64,000 bases of DNA from Pseudoxanthomonas sangjuensis (lineage in GTDB: Bacteria > Pseudomonadota > Gammaproteobacteria > Xanthomonadales > Xanthomonadaceae), in NCBI RefSeq assembly GCF_010211755.1, contig NZ_PDWR01000019.1, forward strand, positions 1-64,000, read 5' to 3'. Of this stretch, positions 27,949 through 36,034 are shown one piece after another. A model generated the notes under the pieces. The model worked only from the letters and a program-made list of their open reading frames with translations, was not told the origin of the DNA and searched no databases. Position 1 is the stretch's first letter; every line of letters begins with the position of its first letter. A program made the position numbers and the translations under genes.

Positions 27949-30900
27949 TCAGCCGATGACGTTCAATGCATCCCACGGCGCGTTGAGCGGCGCGTTGTTC
28001 AGGCGGATCGGCGCCCGGCTCGCGTTGCCGAGCACGGTTGCCGAGTGCGCGGTCAGCGCCGCGCCGATGTCGCCTGTGCCGGCGATGCGGTTCGCCGAGA
28101 ACACCAGCACCGGCGACAGCGCCACCACGCCGGGGAGCCTGCCGGTACCGAGCAGTTCGCAGCGGTTGTCGCTGAACATCACCTCCGCGCTGGTGCGCAG
28201 GTCGACCGCGGGCGCGCCGCCGCGCGCGGCCAGGCTGTTGCCCTTGACCATGGCGATCGACCCGCGTGCCGCTGCGGCCGCCGCCGCGGTCGCGGTCGCG
28301 GCAGCGGCGGCGAGTTCGGGCGCCGCGACGGCGACGTAGGCGCGGGGGCCGGCCATCACCAGCGTACGCCGTTCGTCCAGGCGCACGGTGGTCATGCCCG
28401 CGACATGGGCGACGGCCGTGGTTGCCCGGTTGGTGATGTCGGTGACGGGCGCACGCAGGCTGTCCTGCACCACCAGTGCGTACCATTCGGAATCGTCGGG
28501 TTGCGCCTCGTCGTCGCGGCGCACGCTGTTGCCGGCGATTTCCGCCTGTTCGAACGGCGTCCGCACCAGGATGCCGACGGCGCGCCCGGCGATGCGCAGC
28601 GGCGGGCCGATCCGGCTGACCTCGTTGTCGGCGATGCGCGGGCGCTCGACGCCCGAGGCGATGATCCCGACCGACAGCGCGCGTGCCTGCTGGCTGGTGC
28701 CGATCTCGTGCACCTGGTTGCCGGCGATGGTCGCGCTGGCGGTGCGCAGCACCGAGATGCCGGCGGCGATGCCGGCATCGTTGGCCCGTGCCGCGCCGAC
28801 GATGCCGCGCACGTGGTTGTTCTCGATGCTGGCCGAGTCGGATTCGGCGTCCTCTTCCATCACGATGCCGTTGCCGCAGGCGCTGACGATGTTGAGCTTG
28901 ACGATCAGGTCGCGCACCGGCGCGCGGATGGCGATGCCGGCGCCGCTGAAGCCGCCGACCTGGTTGGCCAGCACCTGCATCTGGTCGACGCCGGCGGGAT
29001 TCAGTCCCGCGACCAGGGCGATGCCGTCGAAGACGCCGCTGCGGCTTTCCGCATTCTGGAACTGCAGCTTGTTGCCGGAAATCCACGCGCCGCCGCGCGC
29101 GCAGGCGATGCCGCTGCCCTGCAGGCCCAGGTTGTTGTCGACGATGTGCAGCGATGCGCCCGGTGCGGCAAGCCCGCCGGTGGCCACGCCGCCGTTGCGG
29201 CAGATCAGCAACTGGTTGGCGGCGATGCGGTTTTCCCACAGCCACGCGACCGTGCCGTCCAGCGCGATGCCGCGGCGCTGGCACGACAGCACGTTGCGTT
29301 CGATCTCCAGCGCGGCGAGCAGGGCGAAGGGCGGATCGTCGCCGCGCTGCCCGGTGTCGGTGCGGATGCCGTCGCTGGCGAGGACCAGGTTGTCGCGGAT
29401 CGCCACGCCGGCGCACAGGCCGCCGAGCGAGATCGCCGCGTTGCGCAGGTCGCTGTTCTGGAATACGAACAGCAGCAGCTCGCGCAGCGCGAGGCCGAGC
29501 ACGGTCCGGGCCTCGATCGCCGATTCGCGGCCCAGCGACAGCACCGCCAGTTTCTCGATCGCGATGGCCATCGCCGATTCGATGCGGAACGCGGCGCCCG
29601 GCGCGGCGATCACCGTGGCGGTGCCCTGGCCGCGGATGGCGATGGAACGCGCGCCGGCGATGCGCACCGGCTCGGACAGCACGTAGTTGCCCGGCTTCAG
29701 GCACACGGTGCCGCCGGTGTCGCGCAGGCGGTCGACCGCGGTCTGGAGGGTGAGCCGGCCGCTGTTGTGGTCTTCCGCGCTGACGCACTGGGTGCAGCCG
29801 CAATCGTCGCCGCCGGAAGGCGGCCACGGGTGCCGGCAATCGGTGATGCCGGTGCCGACGTCCCAGATGCCCAGCCGCGCGTAATGGTGGTGGATGCCGC
29901 GCGGCGGCGCGGCGTCGAGCAATTCGACCGAGGCGTCGGCGGTGCGCGCCGCGAACACCCACCAGTCGCCGCGACGGAAACCGCGCGTGCCGATGCTGGA
30001 AAACGACACGGTGACGCCGCGTTCGAGCAGCAGTTCGGTGCCCGCGGCCGGCACGTCGATCACGCCGGTGGAAGCGGGCGCGTCGAGGTCCTGGACCTGC
30101 ACGGTGTTGCCGCCGGCGCCGGTGCGCAGCACGCGGCCCTTCTGGTCCCAGCGGCGGACGCGCAGGTTGCGCTGCGCCGGCCACGCGCCATCGGGGAAAC
30201 TGCCCGGCAGCATCGCCGCGGGCAGGGCCGGGGCGAACACGATGCGCCGGTTGCTCGGGTCGGGGATGTCGATGCGGCGCATCTCGCCGGGTAGGCCGGC
30301 GAATTCGCGCGCGTCGTCGAGGATCTCGACCCAGTCGCCGTCGGCGAAGCCGAGCACCTCGTCGCGTCCCAGGCTTTCCAGTTCCAGTTCGGTGGCGGAA
30401 ACCACGCTGGCGACGCGCGCGCCGACGCTGGCGTTCTCGCGCGACCACTTGAAGGTGGCGCCGGCGCCGGGCAGACCGGGGTCGTGGATCTCCACGCGGT
30501 ACAGCTGGTTCTCGAGTCCGCGGTAGCCGCCGGTCGGCGGCAGCTCGCACGGGTCCTGCACCGCCGGCACTTCGAAGGTGCCGGTAGTCAGCCGGCCCTC
30601 GCTGGGCGCGATCAGGTCGGCCCAGCCGGGCATTTCGCCGTCGGGCGTGGCGCAGGTCGAACCGGCGCCGGCCTCGGCATCGAGCACGCGCACCTGCCAC
30701 ACCGTCTGCAGGCGCGAACTCGCATCGACGCCGACCGCGCTTTCGACCAGCCCGGGGTTCTCCAGCGCGGTGACTTCGCGCTGCCAGACGTCGAGGTAGA
30801 CGAGGTGGCGGCCGCTGGTCGGCAGCGGCGGCGGTTCCGGCAGGTACGGCTGTGCGCTGTAGCGGACCGCATCGGCGAAGCGCGGTTCGGCCAGCAGCGG

Positions 30901-31194
30901 GTCGAACTCGGCGTCGCCGGCGCCGTGGTTTTCGGCGAGCAGGCCGTCCACGTACAGGCGGCCGCGGCCGATGTCGAGGTCGCCCGGCGCGATGGTGATG
31001 CGGAATGCGTCCGGCGTGGTCTGCGACACCGTGGCGCGACCGAGCACGTCGCTGGCCAGTGCGCGCAGGCGGCGGTCGAGTACCGCCGCCGCTTCGTTGG
31101 CGTCGGCGTCCAGCAGCACGCCGCCCTGTTTGAGTTGCACGCCCGCCCAGTCGAGCAGGGGATCGTGGCGGATGCGCGAGAGATCGGTGGCCAT
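27949..31194 (-). CDS. eCIS: DUF6519 / right-handed beta-helix protein (candidate fibre)
   Basis: At 1081 residues this is the largest protein of the cluster. The N-terminus (SRIRHDPLLDWAGVQLKQGG, then VLLDADANE) is the DUF6519-type module recurrent in contractile injection clusters. The middle holds a Cys cluster (DDCGCTQC, about residue 460). From about residue 490 to 900 there are beta-helix rungs of the pattern ITIxxNxV (SIENNHVRGI, ISGNKLQFQN, IAGNQVHEIG). An Ala run (ELAAAAATATAAAAAAA) precedes the last rungs. Parallel beta-helices are typical of tailspikes, so it may bind target surfaces, taking the place of Afp13. This role is inferred. It starts at ATG 31194 with GGAG 8-9 nt upstream, 17 bp after the gpI-like gene. 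Confidence 0.85.
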   Translation of the reverse strand: MATDLSRIRHDPLLDWAGVQLKQGGVLLDADANEAAAVLDRRLRALASDVLGRATVSQTTPDAFRITIAPGDLDIGRGRLYVDGLLAENHGAGDAEFDPLLAEPRFADAVRYSAQPYLPEPPPLPTSGRHLVYLDVWQREVTALENPGLVESAVGVDASSRLQTVWQVRVLDAEAGAGSTCATPDGEMPGWADLIAPSEGRLTTGTFEVPAVQDPCELPPTGGYRGLENQLYRVEIHDPGLPGAGATFKWSRENASVGARVASVVSATELELESLGRDEVLGFADGDWVEILDDAREFAGLPGEMRRIDIPDPSNRRIVFAPALPAAMLPGSFPDGAWPAQRNLRVRRWDQKGRVLRTGAGGNTVQVQDLDAPASTGVIDVPAAGTELLLERGVTVSFSSIGTRGFRRGDWWVFAARTADASVELLDAAPPRGIHHHYARLGIWDVGTGITDCRHPWPPSGGDDCGCTQCVSAEDHNSGRLTLQTAVDRLRDTGGTVCLKPGNYVLSEPVRIAGARSIAIRGQGTATVIAAPGAAFRIESAMAIAIEKLAVLSLGRESAIEARTVLGLALRELLLFVFQNSDLRNAAISLGGLCAGVAIRDNLVLASDGIRTDTGQRGDDPPFALLAALEIERNVLSCQRRGIALDGTVAWLWENRIAANQLLICRNGGVATGGLAAPGASLHIVDNNLGLQGSGIACARGGAWISGNKLQFQNAESRSGVFDGIALVAGLNPAGVDQMQVLANQVGGFSGAGIAIRAPVRDLIVKLNIVSACGNGIVMEEDAESDSASIENNHVRGIVGAARANDAGIAAGISVLRTASATIAGNQVHEIGTSQQARALSVGIIASGVERPRIADNEVSRIGPPLRIAGRAVGILVRTPFEQAEIAGNSVRRDDEAQPDDSEWYALVVQDSLRAPVTDITNRATTAVAHVAGMTTVRLDERRTLVMAGPRAYVAVAAPELAAAAATATAAAAAAARGSIAMVKGNSLAARGGAPAVDLRTSAEVMFSDNRCELLGTGRLPGVVALSPVLVFSANRIAGTGDIGAALTAHSATVLGNASRAPIRLNNAPLNAPWDALNVIG

Positions 31195-31211
31195 GGCGTG
31201 ACTCCATCAAA

Positions 31212-33326
31212 TCAGGTGACGTGGAAAACGCCCGCGTTCAGTCCGTAACGCAGGTATTCGTCGAGGCGGATGCGCAGGTTGGCTTCGCGCTGCGGCTGCG
31301 ACAGGGCGTGCATGACGCCGATTTCGCCTTCGTCGCTGGCGCCGTGCAGGATTTCCGCTGCGGTGCTGGCGCGCAGTTGCAGGTAGGCCGGCTGGCCGTA
31401 GCGCAGCGAAGCGAAATGCGGGCGCGCATCGCGGTGGTCGGCGTCGGGCAGGCAGCGATGGCGGCGCGGCGCGATCGAATCCGCCGGCAGCCAGCAGAAG
31501 CGCACGCAGCCCTGCTGGGTGCGTTGCGCCCACACCGGCGCGGGCCACGGATCGCCGCCGGCGCGCGCGGCGTGGAAGATGCAGTCCGAGGCCAGTTCGA
31601 TGACCTTCGCCCGCAGCTTGCCGATCACGCTGCTGTCGCGGATGGTCAGCGTGCCGCCGGGCGCGTCGGCGGCGATGCCGGCGTAGGCGGGCGCGGTCGG
31701 CGCGCCGGCATCGACGATGCTGTCGACGATCTCGACCTCGGCGCCGTCGGCGACCTGCAGCGCGCCGACGATGCAGTGTTCGAGCGTCAGCTTCGCGAAC
31801 GGGTGCGCGACGGCCAGGCTCGGCGCACCCGGCGACGCAGCGCCGCCATCCGGATTCAGCGCCAGTCCCGGCAGCAGGGTGCAGTGGCGCAGCACCAGCT
31901 CGCGCGGTTCGTCGTCGGCTGCCGCGGCCAGGGTCAACGCGCCACCGGAAACCACCAGCCCGTCGAGCACCAGCCGTCCGCGCGCACCGATGTCGAGCTC
32001 GATGTCGGCGCCGGCGGCCAGCAGCGGCCGCGCGCCGTTCGCCGCGGCAACGACCACTTCGCGGCCCGCGTCCTGCGGATCGGCCGGCGCATCGACGCGG
32101 AACGCGAAGGGGCCGGCGTAGGTCAGGCTGTCTTCGACCAGCAGGCGCCCGCCGCCGCGGATCGCGTCGAGGTGCGGTTGCAGCGCCGCGGACGCGTTGG
32201 CCGTGTCCTGCATCGCTAGCGTTTCGCCCTCCGGCGTGCGCTCGTACTCGCCGCCGCCGATCGCGCGGGCGAAGCCGTAGCGGAAGGTCGCGCGCAGTTG
32301 CGGGTCGACGCCGGTGCCGAGCACGACGCGGCCGCGTTCCGGGTCGATGGCGATGCGGCCGGCGGGAATCGCGTCCTGGTGGTTCCAGTCGCCGCCGTCG
32401 ACGTCGCGCAGGTCGGCGACCACGATTTCCTCCACCGGCACCGGCTCCCAGTCGCCGGGCTGCGCGCCGGGGCGCAGCAGCACCAGGCTTTCGCCGGGGC
32501 CGTAGTCGTCGCGGCGTTGCGCTTCCGCGGTCGCATCGGGCGCATTCGCCGCGCGTACCGCGGCCGCCATCCCGCGCACGCGCAACGGCGCGGGCACGTG
32601 GACCGGTTCGCTGAGCGTCGCGATCGAGTCCTCGCTGCGCGGCTGGCGGAACAGCGCCAGGTCCGCGCCCAGCGGGTTCAGGCGGAACCGCGTGCCGCCG
32701 GCATCGCCGGGATGCGCCACCAGCGGGATGCCGGACAGGCGCAGCGGCAACAGCCGCCACAGGAAGATGCCGATGTTGGGGATGTTGTAGCGCCCGCCGC
32801 CGCCCCGCGCGCTGCGTTCCGGGCGGCGTACTTCGACGGTGTGCGCGACCGTGTTGAAGGCGCCGCCCAGCGAACGCATCGCCGCCTGCGAACGCAGATC
32901 GGCGGTGGCCAGCGAATGCGGGCGCAGGTGCTTCATGTACTGCGTCGTCGCCAGTTGCTCGAAGAACTCGGCCACGTGCGCCGGCCAGTCGGTCAGGTCG
33001 CGCGCCAGCTGTTCCAGCATCAGCGCGGTGCCCTTGCGCCGGCGATAGGCGATGGTGTTGGCGACCTCGGCGCGCGGCGACGACACCGCGGGACTGGCGC
33101 CGCGCAGCGGGCGGTAGCCGATCAGGTCGCCGATGTAGGGCGCGACCCAGTCCTCGCAGGTCTCGATGAACTGGTCGTCGTAGAGCTGCTCGATGTCCTC
33201 CTCCAGCGCCTCGAGCTCGCGCGCGAACAGCGCCAGCAGCGCGCGCAGCGGCTGGCCGTGTTCGGCATCGCGCTGGCGCTGGACCGCCGGCAGCAGGGCA
33301 TACAGGCGTTCGGCGTCGAGGCTCAT
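31212..33326 (-). CDS. eCIS: phage tail protein I-like baseplate protein with beta-helix extension
   Basis: A 704-residue protein. The first 200 residues (LYALLPAVQRQRDAEHGQPL, LEEDIEQLYDDQFIETCEDW and VAPYIGDLIGYRPLRG) match the tail protein I/Afp-type baseplate family that connects baseplate wedge and fibre. The rest (about 350-600) has short beta-strand repeats such as LVLRHCTLLPGLALN, LTLEHCIVGALQVAD and LTIRDSSVIGK, suggesting a beta-helix. The ATG at 33326 overlaps the previous stop (ATGA). It is likely to hold the DUF6519 fibre protein encoded next. Confidence 0.85.
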   Translation of the reverse strand: MSLDAERLYALLPAVQRQRDAEHGQPLRALLALFARELEALEEDIEQLYDDQFIETCEDWVAPYIGDLIGYRPLRGASPAVSSPRAEVANTIAYRRRKGTALMLEQLARDLTDWPAHVAEFFEQLATTQYMKHLRPHSLATADLRSQAAMRSLGGAFNTVAHTVEVRRPERSARGGGGRYNIPNIGIFLWRLLPLRLSGIPLVAHPGDAGGTRFRLNPLGADLALFRQPRSEDSIATLSEPVHVPAPLRVRGMAAAVRAANAPDATAEAQRRDDYGPGESLVLLRPGAQPGDWEPVPVEEIVVADLRDVDGGDWNHQDAIPAGRIAIDPERGRVVLGTGVDPQLRATFRYGFARAIGGGEYERTPEGETLAMQDTANASAALQPHLDAIRGGGRLLVEDSLTYAGPFAFRVDAPADPQDAGREVVVAAANGARPLLAAGADIELDIGARGRLVLDGLVVSGGALTLAAAADDEPRELVLRHCTLLPGLALNPDGGAASPGAPSLAVAHPFAKLTLEHCIVGALQVADGAEVEIVDSIVDAGAPTAPAYAGIAADAPGGTLTIRDSSVIGKLRAKVIELASDCIFHAARAGGDPWPAPVWAQRTQQGCVRFCWLPADSIAPRRHRCLPDADHRDARPHFASLRYGQPAYLQLRASTAAEILHGASDEGEIGVMHALSQPQREANLRIRLDEYLRYGLNAGVFHVT

Positions 33327-36034
33327 GGCATCGCCTCCAGGTGGTGCAGCGGGCCGGGATGCAGGGTCAGCAGTTCGGCCGGAAGCGGCGTGCCGGCGGA
33401 CACGCGCATGCGCGAGGCGAGCAGGCGCACCTGCCGCGAGACCCCGGTCTGCGCGTGGGGCGCGGTGCCACCGTAGAGTAGGTCGAGGTCGACCGCGACC
33501 ACGCCCGGCACGCCGTGGGCGACGGCGACGACCTCGGATTGCTGCACCGGCTGGCCGAGGCTGCGTTTCGCGAACGAGAAGGCGCTGCGCAGCGCCGCCT
33601 CGACCGCGGCCAGCACGGCATCGCTTTCGTAATCCGGATCGCACTTGACCTTGAGCCCGATCCGGAACGTGCTGGCCTGGTAGCCGAGCAGGCGCAGTTC
33701 CACGCGCGGGTCGCCGTTGGCCAGCAGCGCGTCGCGCAGGTTGCCCCACAGCGGGTTGCCCGGCGAAATGGTCGCGCCGTCCTGCCCGGCGACGGTGATG
33801 CCGATCGCCGGGCCGTGCTTCAGGCGCAACACCGTGGCCTGCGCCTTGGCGATGCCGGCGTAGGCGCGGGCGAAGTCCTCGTAGTCGAGCAGCGACACCG
33901 CGCGGCCCAGCGTGCGCGTGGTCAGCGGGATCGATTCGCGCGCCTGCTCGGCCGGTTCCGGATCGGTGCCGCCCTGCGCCGGCGCCGGGTTGGCGACGCC
34001 CTTCAGGCCGAGCGGCCGCGTCACCGGCTGGGTCAGGGTGTCGGCGCGCACGTTGCCATCGCGGCCGATGCCCTTGCGGTAGGTCGCGCGCAGGTTGTTG
34101 TTGCCGCTGGGCAGGCGCGCGCCGTTGCGGCCGTCGCCGAAGCGCAGCCATTCGCGGCCGGCCTCGTCGGTCTGCAGGGTGAAGACGCGGTCGTTGGCGC
34201 CGGCGCCATACAGGGTGGGGCATTCCTTCCACTCGACGCCGGCGACGCGTACGGTCAGTTCGCTGGCTGCGCCGATCTCGGTCGGCGCGGCGCGGAAGGT
34301 CAGCGGCAGTTGCTTCAGTTCGAAGCGCTGGTGCGCCTGGCTGGCGTCGCCGGAGCCGAGCACCTGGGTGACGGTTTCGCCGTGGCGCGCCAGCGCGACG
34401 TTCGCCGCGACCACGACCGTGTCGCGTTCCAGCTGCACCGGCAGCGGCGGCGCGATGTCCAGGACCGCGTACTTGCCCGCTGCGCGCGCGGGCCCGCTCA
34501 GCACGGCCTGGTGCACGACCGCGGCGCCGTTCGCATCGGCGCCCTGCACGATGATGCGGCGCCCGGCCTCGAGTCCGGCGGGCGGAACCGCGACCGGGAT
34601 TTCATCGTCCTGCACCGCGGTTTCGACCGGGTACTCGGCCAGCGGCAGTTCTTCCGACTGCGCGAACACCTTGGTGGCGCGCACGTAACCGCTGAACAGC
34701 GCGTAGTTGTCGCCGATCAGGCGCAGGCGCGTGGACTTGCCGGAAATCGCGAACTCGTCGCGCGAGACTTCCGACACCGCGCTGGCGCGGTACAGCTCGA
34801 GATAGGTGCCGCCCGGCGCCGGTTCGTTCGGATAGTCGTACTGGCCGCGCGCGAGCACCACGTAACCGCCCGGCGCGATCGCAGGGTAGGCGGCGTCGAG
34901 GTCGACGTGGCCGCCGTTGGAGGTGGGTCCGGCCGGCGAGAGGATGAAGTCGGGCCAGTCGTCGTTGCCCGGGTAGGCGGACAATTCGAAATCGTCGATG
35001 TCGCCGACCACGTCCGCGCCCGTGCCCAGTCTGCGCGCCATGGCGGCCAACGCGATGGGCGAACCCTGGTACGCGCTGCGGAATTCCGCCGGCATCGTCC
35101 GCCACATCGGCGCGTTGTGGCCGAACACCGAGGCGCGCTGGCGCAGCGCGAACACGCGCACGCCGCTGCCTGCCGGGTTCATCGACGGCACCAGCGAGCC
35201 GAGGCCGCGCTTCCATGCCACGTAGGTGCGGTCGCGACCGGCGTCGGCGACGACTTCGCTGAGGATGCGGAAATCCCAGCGGTTGCTGGTGGGGTTCGCG
35301 TCGAACTCGGCGCCGACGATCAGCAGTGCGTCGCCCGGCTTCAGCCCGGTGCGCACGCCCTGCAGCCACGCATGGGTGTCGTGCAGCGCCGGCACGCGCG
35401 GCAGCGACAGCCACGGCCGCATGGCGTTCCACTCCGGGCGCGCGGTGATCGTTTCGACGGTTTCGAAGGTCTGCGGTTTCTCGCCGGGCCCGGGCACGCT
35501 TTGCACCTTCAGGCCGGTGTCGAGCACGACCTCGGCGGGGATGCCGGTGACGAACGCGCCCGGATCCTTCGTCGCGTTGGCCGGCGGCTCGCGCGGCGGT
35601 TCCAGCGCGAACGCCAGCCAGGTCTCGGCGGCGACGCCGGGCCGCAGCCGGTAGCCGATCAGCCGCGCCATTTCCTGCAGCGACACGCGTTCGCCGGCGG
35701 TGCGCAGCCACGATTCGTTGGCGATGCGCTCCTGGTAAAAGCTCAGCACGTCGGCGGCGCAGGCGAAGGCGTCGGCCAGGCCGCGGGCGAAATCGTCCGT
35801 GTCGCGGGTCAGCAGTCTGTCGAGCGGCTTGAATCGCGAATCGGACAGGCCGGCGAACAGGCTGGCGCGGAAATCGGCGTGGTTGCCGATGCGGTAGGCG
35901 ACCGCCGACAGGCCGTGGCGGTTGGCGTGCCGCTGCGGCGTGCTGGCGTCGATGCCTTCGCAGCAGCCGCAGGCTTCGCTGCCGGGCGGCAGCGGCGCGG
36001 CGCGCGCCTTGGCGTCGGGAACGAGTGCGTTCAT
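33323..36034 (-). CDS. eCIS: putative baseplate assembly protein (baseplate J type, Afp12-like)
   Basis: A 903-residue member of the family annotated as putative baseplate assembly protein (TIGR02243-like). Visible segments are LSFYQERIANESWLRTAGER, EMARLIGYRLRPGVAAETWL and the baseplate-J type WLRFGDGRNGARLPSGNNN. The N-terminus has a small Cys motif (EACGCCEG). It forms the wedge or ring of the contractile tail baseplate together with the other J-type protein directly upstream. Start and previous stop overlap by 4 bp, as does its stop with the gpI-like gene. Confidence 0.9.
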   Translation of the reverse strand: MNALVPDAKARAAPLPPGSEACGCCEGIDASTPQRHANRHGLSAVAYRIGNHADFRASLFAGLSDSRFKPLDRLLTRDTDDFARGLADAFACAADVLSFYQERIANESWLRTAGERVSLQEMARLIGYRLRPGVAAETWLAFALEPPREPPANATKDPGAFVTGIPAEVVLDTGLKVQSVPGPGEKPQTFETVETITARPEWNAMRPWLSLPRVPALHDTHAWLQGVRTGLKPGDALLIVGAEFDANPTSNRWDFRILSEVVADAGRDRTYVAWKRGLGSLVPSMNPAGSGVRVFALRQRASVFGHNAPMWRTMPAEFRSAYQGSPIALAAMARRLGTGADVVGDIDDFELSAYPGNDDWPDFILSPAGPTSNGGHVDLDAAYPAIAPGGYVVLARGQYDYPNEPAPGGTYLELYRASAVSEVSRDEFAISGKSTRLRLIGDNYALFSGYVRATKVFAQSEELPLAEYPVETAVQDDEIPVAVPPAGLEAGRRIIVQGADANGAAVVHQAVLSGPARAAGKYAVLDIAPPLPVQLERDTVVVAANVALARHGETVTQVLGSGDASQAHQRFELKQLPLTFRAAPTEIGAASELTVRVAGVEWKECPTLYGAGANDRVFTLQTDEAGREWLRFGDGRNGARLPSGNNNLRATYRKGIGRDGNVRADTLTQPVTRPLGLKGVANPAPAQGGTDPEPAEQARESIPLTTRTLGRAVSLLDYEDFARAYAGIAKAQATVLRLKHGPAIGITVAGQDGATISPGNPLWGNLRDALLANGDPRVELRLLGYQASTFRIGLKVKCDPDYESDAVLAAVEAALRSAFSFAKRSLGQPVQQSEVVAVAHGVPGVVAVDLDLLYGGTAPHAQTGVSRQVRLLASRMRVSAGTPLPAELLTLHPGPLHHLEAMP

